Part shown: in pieces, positions 41,955 to 50,442 of the stretch
Layout: the number at the start of each line of letters is the position of its first letter
Position numbering within the stretch: position 1 is the first letter of the stretch
Assembly: GCF_900155395.1 (NCBI RefSeq)
Contig: NZ_LT699725.1
Location: forward strand, 88,071 to 152,070
Source of the DNA: Merdibacter massiliensis
GTDB taxonomy: Bacteria > Bacillota_I > Bacilli_A > Erysipelotrichales > Erysipelotrichaceae
DNA length: 64,000 bases
Direction: 5' to 3'
The notes under the pieces: model-generated
What the model saw: only the letters and a program-made list of their open reading frames with translations
What the model was told of the DNA's origin: nothing
Databases searched by the model: none
Program-made: the position numbers and the translations under genes

Positions 41955-42203
41955 TTATTCTTCTGTTGGAACAGTACCGATATCGAAGTCTAAAATCATT
42001 TTGATAATAGCTTCTCTGATACGCCCTTTAAGCTCCATATCTACTACGATATAAACATTACCGTATTCATCATATAGAGGACGCAAACAGCATTTTGATA
42101 TGTACGGGTCATAAAATGCCAGTATTCTTTCAATAGACTGTTCATTTCCGTCCACAGCAGATGAAATAAGTCGATAGGGTGGAAGTTTGTACCCTTTTTT
42201 CAT
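41955..42203 (-). CDS. Tn916 Orf8-like helix-turn-helix protein
   Basis: An 82-residue protein resembling Tn916 Orf8 (region-4-like HTH domain). The conserved LISSAVDGNEQSIERILAFYDPYI is recognised, as is the C-terminal ELKGRIREAIIKMILDF helix. It follows the sigma-like orf7 by 3 nt. In Tn916, orf7-orf8 transcription promotes excision and transfer. Confidence 0.9.
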   Translation of the reverse strand: MKKGYKLPPYRLISSAVDGNEQSIERILAFYDPYISKCCLRPLYDEYGNVYIVVDMELKGRIREAIIKMILDFDIGTVPTEE

Positions 42204-42206
42204 GTT

Positions 42207-42632
42207 TTATTCACGCTCCTTTGTCAGTGTTTTCTTCAAATTTTGTAAAGCTCTGTAACGGTTTTTAAAAACTCCTGCTCTGGAAATTTTCTGTGCTTTT
42301 GCAATTTCTGTATCGCTCATTTCCAGAAAGTAGTACATCAGAAGATTTTCACGGTTGCGTTCCGATAATTGCTTTAACGCTTCTGAAAGTTCTTCATCAA
42401 GCACTCGGATTTCAACGCCGCATACTTCAAACACGGTATAGTCACTCATGTACTCGTCCCATACAGCCAGCTTTTCAACAACGATTTCTGGAAGTTCACA
42501 GAAAGGAATTTCTTTATCTTTACGACGTTTTAATTCCTTTTTATAATTCCAGATAACGCCCTTAACAGTACGTTTGAGCTTACAGTCAAACTGACACTGG
42601 ATTGTCTTTTGGAAGTCAGACGGTTTCATCAT
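42207..42632 (-). CDS. Tn916 Orf7-like sigma-70 family factor
   Basis: A 141-residue small sigma-like protein. Region 4 is clear: LKQLSERNRENLLMYYFLEM followed by the HTH TEIAKAQKISRAGVFKNRYRALQNLKK. It is the positive regulator in the Tn916 model, co-transcribed with orf8. GAGGGGGTGAG precedes two tandem ATGs (42632, 42629); either may be used. Confidence 0.92.
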   Translation of the reverse strand: MMKPSDFQKTIQCQFDCKLKRTVKGVIWNYKKELKRRKDKEIPFCELPEIVVEKLAVWDEYMSDYTVFEVCGVEIRVLDEELSEALKQLSERNRENLLMYYFLEMSDTEIAKAQKISRAGVFKNRYRALQNLKKTLTKERE

Positions 42633-42763
42633 CTCACCCCCTCTCTGTCCAGACGTAAAAGGTATCTATCCCTCTTTCCGCCCCACATCGGTACAGGAGT
42701 GGGTGATTTGCTAACCTGTATAAGAAAGAAATTCAAAAAAATATTGAACTTCTCATAAATAAC

Positions 42764-42812
42764 AAAAACAGTCAATCAGCACATGAATGTACCAACAGAC
42801 TGTTTTTGCTAT
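42764..42812. terminator. Bidirectional terminator upstream of orf7
   Basis: AAAAACAGTC (42764-42773) with GACTGTTTTT (42798-42807), perfect 10-bp stem and A/T tracts on both sides. Confidence 0.65.
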
Positions 42813-42985
42813 GTTTGCGATATGAATTTTTAACTCATGTTTAGGGTGTGCTGACTGGATAACCATTGTAAGGCGGTTATTCAGTTGTGAATACTGGCGT
42901 GTTCGCTGATACGCAATCATAGCACACCCCCCCTTATCCAGAGCTGTGCCGTGAGTGCAGAAGAAAAGGACAGCTCTGGTTATCC

Positions 42986-43067
42986 AAAACCGTCCTAATC
43001 AGATTGAAAGACATGGAAAAAGATATTACCTTAGAACGGTTTTTTTTATTTACCGTCAAGGTAATAT
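42986..43067 (+). promoter_or_regulatory. Candidate attenuator with mutually exclusive hairpins
   Basis: Structure A: AAAACCGTCCTAA (42986-42998) pairs with TTAGAACGGTTTT (43031-43043) with one mismatch and runs into T11, a terminator. Structure B: ATATTACCTT (43023-43032) with AAGGTAATAT (43058-43067), plus inner ACGGT/ACCGT, which uses the same bases. The two cannot coexist. Confidence 0.55.
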
Positions 43068-43156
43068 TGATACGAATTACTAACGCATAATATATGCGCT
43101 TTTAACACATTCTAATCATGTGCCATGAAGTATAAACTCATGACAGGTGATTTGAA

Positions 43157-43519
43157 ATGAGGAAAAAGAAAGACACGCACAGCTTTGATTTCCGTCCGTT
43201 AGGACTGGCAATCAGAGAAGCGAGAGAAAAAGCTGGGCTTTCCCGTAATGATTTAGGCGATAAGGTCTTTTACGGAGAACGTCATATCGCAGATATTGAG
43301 AATATAGGGAAACACCCCAGCTTCCAGTTATTTCATGATTTAGTGACAATGTTCCATATCTCTGTTGATGAATACTTCTATCCGCAGGAGAAAGCGGAAA
43401 AATCTACAATCCGCAGGCAGATAGACGTATCGCTTGATGAACTGACAGATGAAGAACTCAAAATCATTCAAGGAACAATCGACGGTATCATGAAATACAA
43501 GGGGACGGGAAGCAAATAG
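43157..43519 (+). CDS. Tn916 Orf9-like XRE-family repressor
   Basis: A 120-residue DNA-binding protein with an N-terminal HTH_3 domain (LAIREAREKAGLSRNDLGDKV, about 19-39) and a short C-terminal helical tail. It is the only opposite-strand regulator in the element, exactly as orf9 in Tn916, where it is proposed to repress transfer-gene activation. The ATG has an AGGTG site. Confidence 0.9.
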   Translation: MRKKKDTHSFDFRPLGLAIREAREKAGLSRNDLGDKVFYGERHIADIENIGKHPSFQLFHDLVTMFHISVDEYFYPQEKAEKSTIRRQIDVSLDELTDEELKIIQGTIDGIMKYKGTGSK

Positions 43520-43588
43520 GCTTCTCGTTTTCTTTTTCCTCGCATAAGCTATCCTGCTGATCTGCTTTGCAGGAAGCAGGATAAGCAC

Positions 43589-43813
43589 CTAAATCTTAGT
43601 TTTCTTTGTAATTGTGTAAATGTATTCTTCTGGTGTAGGTATCTTATTACCAAAATACTTTTTAAATCGTTTCTGTACCACTGGGTCTTGACTATTCATA
43701 GAGTTGTCAATATTCTCCTGTATTTCAGCCCTAAACTCTGGTAGCGACAATCCTCTGGCTTTTGCCCCAGCTTTTAAAATAGTTCTCATATCTCGTTTTT
43801 TAAGACCAATCAT
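43589..43813 (-). CDS. Unknown 74-residue protein at the end of the ABC cargo operon
   Basis: A small basic protein (LKKRDMRTILKAGAKARGLSLPEFRAEIQ helical start; TPEEYIYTI near the end). No confident family. GAGGTGACAAA precedes the ATG. It is co-directional with the ABC exporter genes and separated by 19 nt from the gene before it, so it probably belongs to that operon. Confidence 0.65.
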   Translation of the reverse strand: MIGLKKRDMRTILKAGAKARGLSLPEFRAEIQENIDNSMNSQDPVVQKRFKKYFGNKIPTPEEYIYTITKKTKI

Positions 43814-43832
43814 TTTGTCACCTCATTACCGA

Positions 43833-44213
43833 TTAGATTAGAAAAGAATTTATAATCGCTATAACAGATTTATCAAATACGCTAACTTTATGCCTTGTTA
43901 CTAAATTGACAGTATCGTTAATTGAAGTCAAGTTACCATTTTCCAAAAAAGCTAGGCAATTACATTCTAATGCAATGATAACTTTGTCTAATGTCCAGCA
44001 AGAGGATAAAGCTATCCTATGAAAGATTGCACATTCTTGTAGTTCACTTAAAATAATATCTTTATCAGCGTCCATATCTAAAATTGCAATATTCTCTAAA
44101 GAGCCGTTATTTATCGGGAGTAAATAATTCTGTATCTGTTGAAAAATCGCTAACCCTTGATAATCTGTAATATATTCAACGTTTAAATTTGTAAGAGAGA
44201 ATACCTTAATCAT
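43833..44213 (-). CDS. Unknown 126-residue protein downstream of the ABC permease
   Basis: No recognised family and no membrane segment or signal peptide. It begins 2 nt after the permease stop, so translation is coupled to the exporter. Composition is AT-rich and unlike the surrounding transfer genes, as is the whole 43.6-46.3 kb cargo. It might be an accessory or sensor of the exporter; this is only context. Confidence 0.65.
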   Translation of the reverse strand: MIKVFSLTNLNVEYITDYQGLAIFQQIQNYLLPINNGSLENIAILDMDADKDIILSELQECAIFHRIALSSCWTLDKVIIALECNCLAFLENGNLTSINDTVNLVTRHKVSVFDKSVIAIINSFLI

Positions 44214-44215
44214 TA

Positions 44216-44950
44216 TTAGCCTTTCATTCTGCGTTTAAAGATAATAACAGACGGAATGATAAGTACCAGAGCGTATCCTAAAACCCATACAAGCTGTAAT
44301 GGTATATCTGAAAAATTACCGTTTATTGCATAATTTACCGCATTTACTGCATGACTGAATGGTAGTAAATCGCAGACCGTTTTGAATGTACCACCAATCA
44401 TATCCAATGATAAGACAGCACCACTTAAAAACACTGTTGCATTCACTAAGATTGTTCCAAATCCATTGACCGCATTATTTGTTGAAAGTACACTACCAAT
44501 AAATAAGCCAAAACTGATAAATAATATCGCCACTGGAATTAAGGTCAAAATAGCTATAAAAATATTTATATTTAATTCTAATCCGAAGAACAGAGCTACA
44601 CCAAAACAGCAAACAGCCTGTAAAATTGCAAGCGGAATTATAGGTATAGAATATCCTAAGATGTAATCAATTCCCTTCATAGGTGACGCAAATAATCGGG
44701 TTAGGAAAGAACTATTCCTATCGGTGGACATCAACGTACCTACAAAGGTACTTAGAAACGCCATTCCTAAAATCGTCATACTCGGTGCAAAATTTTGGAC
44801 TTCAAATACATCAGCCATTCCACCGATACTTTCTTTCATCAAAGCTAACGCAATAATCAGCAAAACAGGAAATCCGAGACACATGAGAATACTCATGGGA
44901 TCTCGCACAATTTCTTTAAAATTACGTCCTGTAAAAATAGTAAATCTCAT
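44216..44950 (-). CDS. ABC-2 type transporter permease
   Basis: A 244-residue membrane protein with six hydrophobic segments and the ABC-2 layout; the ABC-2 signature region is around AVLSLDMIGGTFKTVCDLLPFSHAV (about 170-195). With the upstream ATPase it forms an exporter, typically of a drug, peptide or lipid. It overlaps the ATPase by 4 bp (ATGA). Confidence 0.9.
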   Translation of the reverse strand: MRFTIFTGRNFKEIVRDPMSILMCLGFPVLLIIALALMKESIGGMADVFEVQNFAPSMTILGMAFLSTFVGTLMSTDRNSSFLTRLFASPMKGIDYILGYSIPIIPLAILQAVCCFGVALFFGLELNINIFIAILTLIPVAILFISFGLFIGSVLSTNNAVNGFGTILVNATVFLSGAVLSLDMIGGTFKTVCDLLPFSHAVNAVNYAINGNFSDIPLQLVWVLGYALVLIIPSVIIFKRRMKG

Positions 44951-45678
44951 AATTCAGTACCCCTTTCTGTATACATCAAAAATGCTTCTTCAAAATTTCT
45001 AGCACCAGATACCTTGATAATTTCATCAGCCGTACCAAGAACCTGCACAACACCCTTATCCATAATACAGATACGGTCAGCTAATTCCTCTGCTTCTTCA
45101 AGATAATGTGTTGTTAAAATCAAAGTTAATTTTCCTTTCAATTTTTCCATTGTTCCCCATAATTCTCGTCTTGCTCTTACGTCAAGCCCGATTGTCGGTT
45201 CATCAAGGAAAAGAATTTTAGGATTACTTATCAAAGCCATTGCGATACTTAATTTTCTCTGCCAGCCACCCGATAACTGTTTTGCTCTGTCATTTTTTCG
45301 GTCAGTTAGTTCAAAAGTTTCCATGATTTTGTCGGCTTTTTCCCTTGCTTCCTGTTTAGAACTACCATGTAAGCGGGCAATCATCATCAGATTTTCTTTA
45401 ACTGTCAGCTTTGGTGCAACGGCTGTTTCCTGTGGAGAAAGGTTGATAATATCTTTTACTTTATCTGCCTGTTTTCTCAAACTGTTTCCTAACATAAGGG
45501 CATCACCACTTGTTGGCTCTGTCAGACAGCTCAACATTTTAATAGTTGTTGTTTTTCCTGCACCATTTGAACCAAGCATTGCGAAAAATTCTCCTTGTTT
45601 GATATTAAGCGAAAGAGAATTAACTGCTGTTAAATTTCCATATCGCTTTGTTAAATCTCTAATTTCTATTGCATTCAT
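44947..45678 (-). CDS. ABC transporter ATP-binding protein (DrrA-like)
   Basis: A 243-residue ATPase with Walker A LGSNGAGKTTTIK (about 34-46), Q loop NLSPQET, signature QLSGGWQRKLSIA (about 132), Walker B KILFLDEPTIGLD (about 155) and H loop LILTTHYLEEAEEL. The signature LSGGW is a slight variant of LSGGQ. Most like antibiotic- or multidrug-export DrrA types. Overlaps the AbrB gene upstream and the permease downstream by 4 bp each. Confidence 0.93.
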   Translation of the reverse strand: MNAIEIRDLTKRYGNLTAVNSLSLNIKQGEFFAMLGSNGAGKTTTIKMLSCLTEPTSGDALMLGNSLRKQADKVKDIINLSPQETAVAPKLTVKENLMMIARLHGSSKQEAREKADKIMETFELTDRKNDRAKQLSGGWQRKLSIAMALISNPKILFLDEPTIGLDVRARRELWGTMEKLKGKLTLILTTHYLEEAEELADRICIMDKGVVQVLGTADEIIKVSGARNFEEAFLMYTERGTEL

Positions 45679-45908
45679 TCTTTGTCCTCCTTTTGAAATG
45701 CCATTTGAAACGCTTCGTTACAACCGTCCATTTTCTGTAAGGCAATTCCTTTGTCTTTATCAGCAAGTAACACTAATAGCTCGCCGATATGAATACCAAA
45801 GAAATCCCTTACCTCTTTTGGAATAAGAATTTGTCCTTTTGTTCCCACTTTTAAGGTGCCTAAATATCGTCCATTGTGGGAATAGTGTTCTGTAACATCT
45901 CTATTCAC
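45675..45908 (-). CDS. SpoVT-AbrB domain regulator 1, first gene of the ABC operon
   Basis: A 77-residue swapped-hairpin DNA-binding protein: the AbrB core GTLKVGTKGQILIPKEVRDF (about 17-36) followed by LLVLLADKDKGIALQK. It is translationally coupled to the ATPase gene (4-bp overlap), and its promoter is flanked by two near-identical palindromes, so it probably controls its own operon. A paralogue lies 156 bp upstream. Confidence 0.92.
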   Translation of the reverse strand: MNRDVTEHYSHNGRYLGTLKVGTKGQILIPKEVRDFFGIHIGELLVLLADKDKGIALQKMDGCNEAFQMAFQKEDKE

Positions 45909-45924
45909 TATATCTCCTCCTTTT

Positions 45925-45951
45925 GGTATAACAAGTATTACTTGTTATACC
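45925..45951. promoter_or_regulatory. Palindromic operator A of the AbrB/ABC operon
   Basis: GGTATAACAAGTA-T-TACTTGTTATACC, perfect 13-bp arms on a single central base, between the -10 box and the ribosome site. Core AGTATTACT is shared with operator B. Confidence 0.8.
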
Positions 45952-45952
45952 A

Positions 45953-45981
45953 ATATTAACACCAGCAGAGTAAAACGTCAA
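45953..45981 (-). promoter_or_regulatory. Promoter of the AbrB/ABC operon
   Basis: Minus strand: TTGACG (45981-45976), 17-bp spacer, TAATAT (45958-45953), sandwiched between operators A and B. Confidence 0.75.
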
Positions 45982-45983
45982 TA

Positions 45984-46000
45984 GAAAAGTATTACTTTTC
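45984..46000. promoter_or_regulatory. Palindromic operator B of the AbrB/ABC operon
   Basis: GAAAAGTA-T-TACTTTTC, perfect 8-bp arms sharing the AGTATTACT core with operator A, directly upstream of the -35 box. Confidence 0.75.
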
Positions 46001-46023
46001 CTACTTTTTGCTAAAAGTTATAA

Positions 46024-46054
46024 AAAAGACGGTGCCATAAAAGCACCGTCTTAA
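46024..46054 (-). terminator. Terminator after AbrB regulator 2
   Basis: Perfect 10-bp stem AAGACGGTGC/GCACCGTCTT followed on the minus strand by T6. It separates the two AbrB genes into different transcripts. Confidence 0.85.
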
Positions 46055-46063
46055 TAATTTAAT

Positions 46064-46303
46064 TTATTCTGACTTCGTAGGTGATTGCCCAGAGTTAAAC
46101 ACTTGTTCAAAAAAATCTTTGTAAACCTCATATTTTTGAACAGCGATACCTTGTTTTGCGTCTGCTAATAAGACCAAAGTATCACCTGTACTGATATTTA
46201 GCATTTCTCTTGCTTCTTTGGGTATAACAATCTGTCCCTTGGGACCTACTTTCACAGAGCCGACAAATTTATCATTCTTTGTTTTTTTGTTTTCATCAGA
46301 CAT
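46064..46303 (-). CDS. SpoVT-AbrB domain regulator 2
   Basis: A 79-residue paralogue of regulator 1: GSVKVGPKGQIVIPKEAREM then TLVLLADAKQGIAVQKY. The longer upstream frame adds an unlikely Cys/Phe-rich leader; the ATG at 46303 has GAGAGGAG and fits the family. It has its own terminator. It may share or compete for the AGTATTACT operators. Confidence 0.9.
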   Translation of the reverse strand: MSDENKKTKNDKFVGSVKVGPKGQIVIPKEAREMLNISTGDTLVLLADAKQGIAVQKYEVYKDFFEQVFNSGQSPTKSE

Positions 46304-46381
46304 GAACTCGCTCCTCTCTAAAATCGTATAACATTTCCTACTTATTATACAACTCAAACAATAAAAAAACAAGTACTGGTT

Positions 46382-47275
46382 TTACTCTATTATCTTCCAG
46401 TTACTATCCTTATGAAGCGTCAACTCATACTGTGATACCTGTGTTGCCTTTGTCTGGTTATCAATGAACTTCACAGATACCTTGACATTCACATTATCTC
46501 CGTCCTTTGTAAATACTGGGTTTACTAGCTCGGAAAAGAGATAGTCCCCGTTTATCGGTTCAAGAGCGTTTCCCTCTACATAGTAGGCAAGCTCCTTATC
46601 CGTTGCGGTCGGGTACAGCTTAAAGAATGTTTCCAGAAACGCCGTAGCGTCATTTACCGTATCAGCGTCCACGCTGTTGTCTGCTTCCTGTGCCTTTGGT
46701 TCATAGCTGGATTTTTCCATAGCGGGGGCAAGGGTAGGGTTCTGTATGATAACCATATCCCCGTCAGCGTCCACATGAACGGTCACGGTATAGGTTTCTG
46801 ATACGTTCCTTGTCTGGTCGCCCTCTTTTATCTGCTGATCTACTTCGTAGGTAACAGAAAAAGCGTTCTCCCCAAACTGTTCCACGTCCCAGATAAGTAC
46901 ATCCGTGACCGTGGAGCTGGTCGGTATATCCGTCCTTACCGTATCAACATTCAAATCCTGCAATTCCTGTGTCAGATAGGCACTGATAGCCTGTGTCCTT
47001 GCTTCGATTGCTTCCTTGCTGTTGCTCCATGTGTAGTAGGATTTACAGAAATTCTTCACGAAATTTTCTATCCCGTTGGTGTCATTCAAGCGGAGCTGTA
47101 TGGTTTCTATCTCATGCGTGGTGTGCTGGTCGATAGCGGTAAAGTTCTTATACACACCAAAGCTCACGCTTGCGATAAGCACCACCCAGAGGGCAATGAC
47201 GGATTTCTTATGCGTCCCCACTTTCATAGTGCGGACTTTCTTTTCCTTTATCGGTTTTTCTTTCTTCTTGAACAT
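46382..47275 (-). CDS. Conjugal transfer protein, Tn916 Orf13 / TcpC-like
   Basis: A 297-residue bitopic membrane protein (VirB8-like). A short basic cytoplasmic tail precedes one TM helix (about 26-45, SVIALWVVLIASVSFGVY), followed by two NTF2-like extracellular domains (about 70-180 and 195-297), as in TcpC of pCW3. It is part of the mating channel core. Last of the transfer operon, 21 nt after orf14. Confidence 0.93.
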   Translation of the reverse strand: MFKKKEKPIKEKKVRTMKVGTHKKSVIALWVVLIASVSFGVYKNFTAIDQHTTHEIETIQLRLNDTNGIENFVKNFCKSYYTWSNSKEAIEARTQAISAYLTQELQDLNVDTVRTDIPTSSTVTDVLIWDVEQFGENAFSVTYEVDQQIKEGDQTRNVSETYTVTVHVDADGDMVIIQNPTLAPAMEKSSYEPKAQEADNSVDADTVNDATAFLETFFKLYPTATDKELAYYVEGNALEPINGDYLFSELVNPVFTKDGDNVNVKVSVKFIDNQTKATQVSQYELTLHKDSNWKIIE

Positions 47276-47296
47276 GATATTTCCATTCCTTTCTTT

Positions 47297-48304
47297 CTAT
47301 TGCTTAATTCTGCCAGCCCCGATAAGGTGCTGTTGCCAGTAGGAGCTTGTAAGGTCGGTGTAACCTATCGGGTCGCCAGCGTGGTACATCTGATTGTTTC
47401 CTACATAGATACCGACGTGCGTTACATACGTTCCCGCATTGTAGGTACTGTGGAAGAACACCAAATCCCCAGCCTGTGCCTGTGAAAGCGGGATATGCTG
47501 GGTAGCGTCATACTGTGCCTGTGCCGTTCTCGGCAGACTGATACCAGCCTTTCCATAGCACCATTGAACCAGTCCCGAACAGTCAAAAGAAGTGTTAGGA
47601 TTGCTCCCGCCGTACACATAGTCCCAGCCTTGATATTTCAGTGCTTCGTCCATGATTTTTTGAACGGTCGCATTATCGAATTTTGTAATCGTTAAATATT
47701 GGTTGACTATCTCTACATAGAACATATTCCCGTAGGCATATCGCCAGCCACCGTTGCGGGCGACAGCAATAGGGTTCGTGTAGGTGACTTTCTTCCCGCC
47801 AGACTTGTCACGGGCGAAATTCTCTGCCAGCGTGAAGCTGTGCTTTTTCCCATTGGAAGCCACATAGCCGATATAGCCACCGCCATAGTTATAGGACTGT
47901 ATCACCACGTTTATATCCTCTATGCCTTGATTTTCTGCTGAAGAAAGCAGGGACGCAAAATATTTGCACCCCTGCTTGATTGAACTTTCCGTATCAAGGG
48001 AATTAGGCGGTAAGCCCATGCTCTCGGAACTCTGCATAACGTCCTCGGCTGTCCCGCCACTTTCCACCTGTATGATTGCCAGCAGATAGGGGACGTACTC
48101 GGATATGCCGTACTCTTTAGCGTATTTCTCTACCATAGGCTGATGTTTCAAGACCTCTGCGGACAGGTTCATGCCCGTTACCCATGAGGAAGAACCACCG
48201 CCCCCGTCGTCGTCCTCGGCACTGATAAGCACACCAAAGAAAAGCACTATCGCAAGAAGAAAGGGAAACAGACTGCCGATAAGGGCGATATGTCTTAGCT
48301 TCAT
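47297..48304 (-). CDS. Bifunctional cell-wall hydrolase of the conjugation channel, Tn916 Orf14-like
   Basis: A 335-residue VirB1-type protein that locally opens peptidoglycan for the mating pore. An N-terminal TM (about 8-26) is followed by a lysozyme-like domain (about 60-190; catalytic Glu in AIIQVESGGTAEDVMQSSES) and a C-terminal NlpC/P60 amidase (about 205-335; Cys in FDCSGLVQW, His in THVGIYVGN). Overlaps orf15 by 4 bp. Confidence 0.94.
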   Translation of the reverse strand: MKLRHIALIGSLFPFLLAIVLFFGVLISAEDDDGGGGSSSWVTGMNLSAEVLKHQPMVEKYAKEYGISEYVPYLLAIIQVESGGTAEDVMQSSESMGLPPNSLDTESSIKQGCKYFASLLSSAENQGIEDINVVIQSYNYGGGYIGYVASNGKKHSFTLAENFARDKSGGKKVTYTNPIAVARNGGWRYAYGNMFYVEIVNQYLTITKFDNATVQKIMDEALKYQGWDYVYGGSNPNTSFDCSGLVQWCYGKAGISLPRTAQAQYDATQHIPLSQAQAGDLVFFHSTYNAGTYVTHVGIYVGNNQMYHAGDPIGYTDLTSSYWQQHLIGAGRIKQ

Positions 48305-50442
48305 TTCTTATGTCCTTTCTTTCCTGTCATGTTTAGGGTCGCTTTCTTGATGGTTCGCTCTTTTCTGGTGGTCTGCTGGTTCAGCTCTACACCATTGAGC
48401 CTTGTTCCGTGTTTCTGCAATACAGGTTCAGCAGATTTTGAAGCAAGCGGACGCTCCTTGACAGGTTGTGCTTTCGTCGGCTCGGTATGTACCTTGTCCG
48501 TAGTGACAGGACGCTTGATTTCCTGTGCTTTTCCTGTATCTGTCTTTGACGCAGGAGAAGCAGTCACAGGTCTGTCATGGGGACGGGTAGCTCCTGTTGT
48601 CGCTGATCCGTCCGTCGCTTTGCCAGACTGCTTTGCTTCCTGTGCCTTTTGAAGTTCTATACGCTTGTCAGCGATATTCTGTCTGTGTTGCTCACGCTTA
48701 TCGGCACGCTGGCTCTGTCTAGTTTCCTGTCCCTGCACAATGCCACGCTTGAAGTCGGACACATTTTCCTTTGCCTTTTCCTTAGCGGAGTGCAGGGCAT
48801 AGGCGGTCTGTGTCGGCATATCCTTGATATTCTCCTTGACAGCCGTTGCCTTGTCCTTGACCTTGTTTTTTGTATCAAGCACCGCACCTATGGCTGAACC
48901 CGCTCGGCTTCCAAAAGAAGTATTTTCTCGGCGTTCTTTTCTGCCCGTACCAGCTCTAGTAGATTTCCCAGAACCGTCATTCATGGTTGTTCCTGCTACT
49001 GTACCAGCCACCGCACCAGCAACGCTTCCAGCACCGACAGCCCTTGCGATACGGTGTTCCATACGCCTAGCCCTGTGTCGCATGAACATGTACGGGCGAC
49101 GGAATATCCTGCGTCCCATGCTCTGGCTGTCCCCAGCGTTTAAGCTGAACATACTCATAAGGTCGCCCAGCTTCATGTAGATACCTGCAAAGCACACTAT
49201 CTGTAAGAACGCAATCATAAAGAACGGGTAATCCGTGGAGATGTTGTAGAACATACTGGAAATAGAAAAAGCCACCGTGACAATAAGCGTTATCCCCGCC
49301 CTTGTCATAATCGTATTGAACACCCGCACGATTGCCTGTTTCGCCATGTTCTCATAGCTGGGTATCATGCTTAAAAGAAAACTGATAGGCAGGAACATAG
49401 CGAAGATGATAAAAAGTATCTGGGAAAATATCATCATGCCCGTAAGCAGGAAAACGAATATCGTTATCCCCAGATTGAAGATGAGCAGGAAGAACACCAT
49501 TCCCAGACGGTTGATGACCTGCGGTATCGTCAGATTGTCGTTGTCGTTATCCTCGATTTCCGTTTTCACCACGTCCTCACGGGTCGCCCCGTCGTCGGCA
49601 GAGGGACTAACCGATACCAGAGCTTCCACACGGTCAGCCCCGATTTCCTCTATATCGCTGTTCCCAAACTGCAAAAGTAGCCACGGCTGTTGTACCTGTA
49701 TGGAAAACAGGCTGTCCCTTATCAAGTCCACGCTGTCTTTTCCCGCACTGTCGCTGTCGGGAAGCATGATTTTTGTCCCCAAATCCAGCGAAGCCGTGGA
49801 AATGTCCGAAGAAAAGTCATTGATTTTCTTGATATAGTCGGGAGCGTAGGCAATAAAGGAAGCGGACAGCACGAACACCACAATGAAATTGATAACGGCG
49901 TGTAATGCCTTGCTGGTTTCTCGCTTTATCAGTCCCGTGTAGGCTACATAGATACCCACGATAAGGATAATGAGAAGCAGGAAGCCCACATAGAAGCCCG
50001 TACTTCCAAAGCCGTTTTCCGTCACGCCCGCTAGGGTCTGTATGCTCTTGCCGATACTGTCTGCCATGTCGTTGATGAAGTCCAGCTTATACGCCTGCTG
50101 GACGACGTACCCTGTGGCGTTACTTAGATACAGGCTGATAGTCCAGATAAAATTGGTGATACAGTAAAGCCCGTATTGTACGGATTTCCCGATACCGTCC
50201 AGCCAGTTCCACGGAAGCCAGCCCCAGCTATTGTCCACATAGAAATCAAGCTGGTAGTTTTCCAAAGGGTACTGCGAATACAGGTTGTCCGCATTGACGG
50301 TATCATCTACCAGCCCAGAAGCGTGTGCCACTGTCCCCAATAGGGAGAGCAGAGCAATGGTTGTCAGTACCACAATCACAGCTATCTTGAAAAAACGAAA
50401 GAGCTTCTTTTTTGTCAGAAGCCCCTTTATCCTATCTTTCAT
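48301..50442 (-). CDS. Conjugal transfer membrane protein, Tn916 Orf15 / VirB6-like (TcpH)
   Basis: A 713-residue polytopic protein, probably the channel scaffold. A signal-like N-terminal TM (about 16-40) leads to about seven further helices up to residue 440; the rest is a long, basic, Ala/Lys/Thr-rich cytoplasmic tail (KERRENTSFGSRAGSA onward) of low complexity. The start is ATG 50442, behind GAGGTGGAG and sharing a base with the orf16 stop. Confidence 0.92.
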   Translation of the reverse strand: MKDRIKGLLTKKKLFRFFKIAVIVVLTTIALLSLLGTVAHASGLVDDTVNADNLYSQYPLENYQLDFYVDNSWGWLPWNWLDGIGKSVQYGLYCITNFIWTISLYLSNATGYVVQQAYKLDFINDMADSIGKSIQTLAGVTENGFGSTGFYVGFLLLIILIVGIYVAYTGLIKRETSKALHAVINFIVVFVLSASFIAYAPDYIKKINDFSSDISTASLDLGTKIMLPDSDSAGKDSVDLIRDSLFSIQVQQPWLLLQFGNSDIEEIGADRVEALVSVSPSADDGATREDVVKTEIEDNDNDNLTIPQVINRLGMVFFLLIFNLGITIFVFLLTGMMIFSQILFIIFAMFLPISFLLSMIPSYENMAKQAIVRVFNTIMTRAGITLIVTVAFSISSMFYNISTDYPFFMIAFLQIVCFAGIYMKLGDLMSMFSLNAGDSQSMGRRIFRRPYMFMRHRARRMEHRIARAVGAGSVAGAVAGTVAGTTMNDGSGKSTRAGTGRKERRENTSFGSRAGSAIGAVLDTKNKVKDKATAVKENIKDMPTQTAYALHSAKEKAKENVSDFKRGIVQGQETRQSQRADKREQHRQNIADKRIELQKAQEAKQSGKATDGSATTGATRPHDRPVTASPASKTDTGKAQEIKRPVTTDKVHTEPTKAQPVKERPLASKSAEPVLQKHGTRLNGVELNQQTTRKERTIKKATLNMTGKKGHKK

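Larger units (their letters stand above)
42633..43156. other. Structured control region between orf7 and orf9
   Basis: 524 bp without a gene, dense in hairpins: AAAAACAGTC/GACTGTTTTT (42764-42807, bidirectional terminator), CCAGAGCTGT/ACAGCTCTGG (42938-42979), and two mutually exclusive structures at 42986-43067. It holds the divergent promoters of orf7-orf8 and the orf9 repressor. Confidence 0.65.

Noticed and set aside
41600-42004. Plus-strand 134-codon frame between xis and orf8
   Set aside because: Trp/Cys/Arg-rich translation, no ribosome site, overlaps the 3' end of orf8 antisense; composition-driven.
42633-43588. tet(M) or its leader in the usual Tn916 position
   Set aside because: No ribosomal-protection GTPase sequence is present anywhere in the element.
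48824-49180. Long plus-strand frames opposite orf15
   Set aside because: They are antisense shadows created by the GC-rich codon use of the transfer genes.
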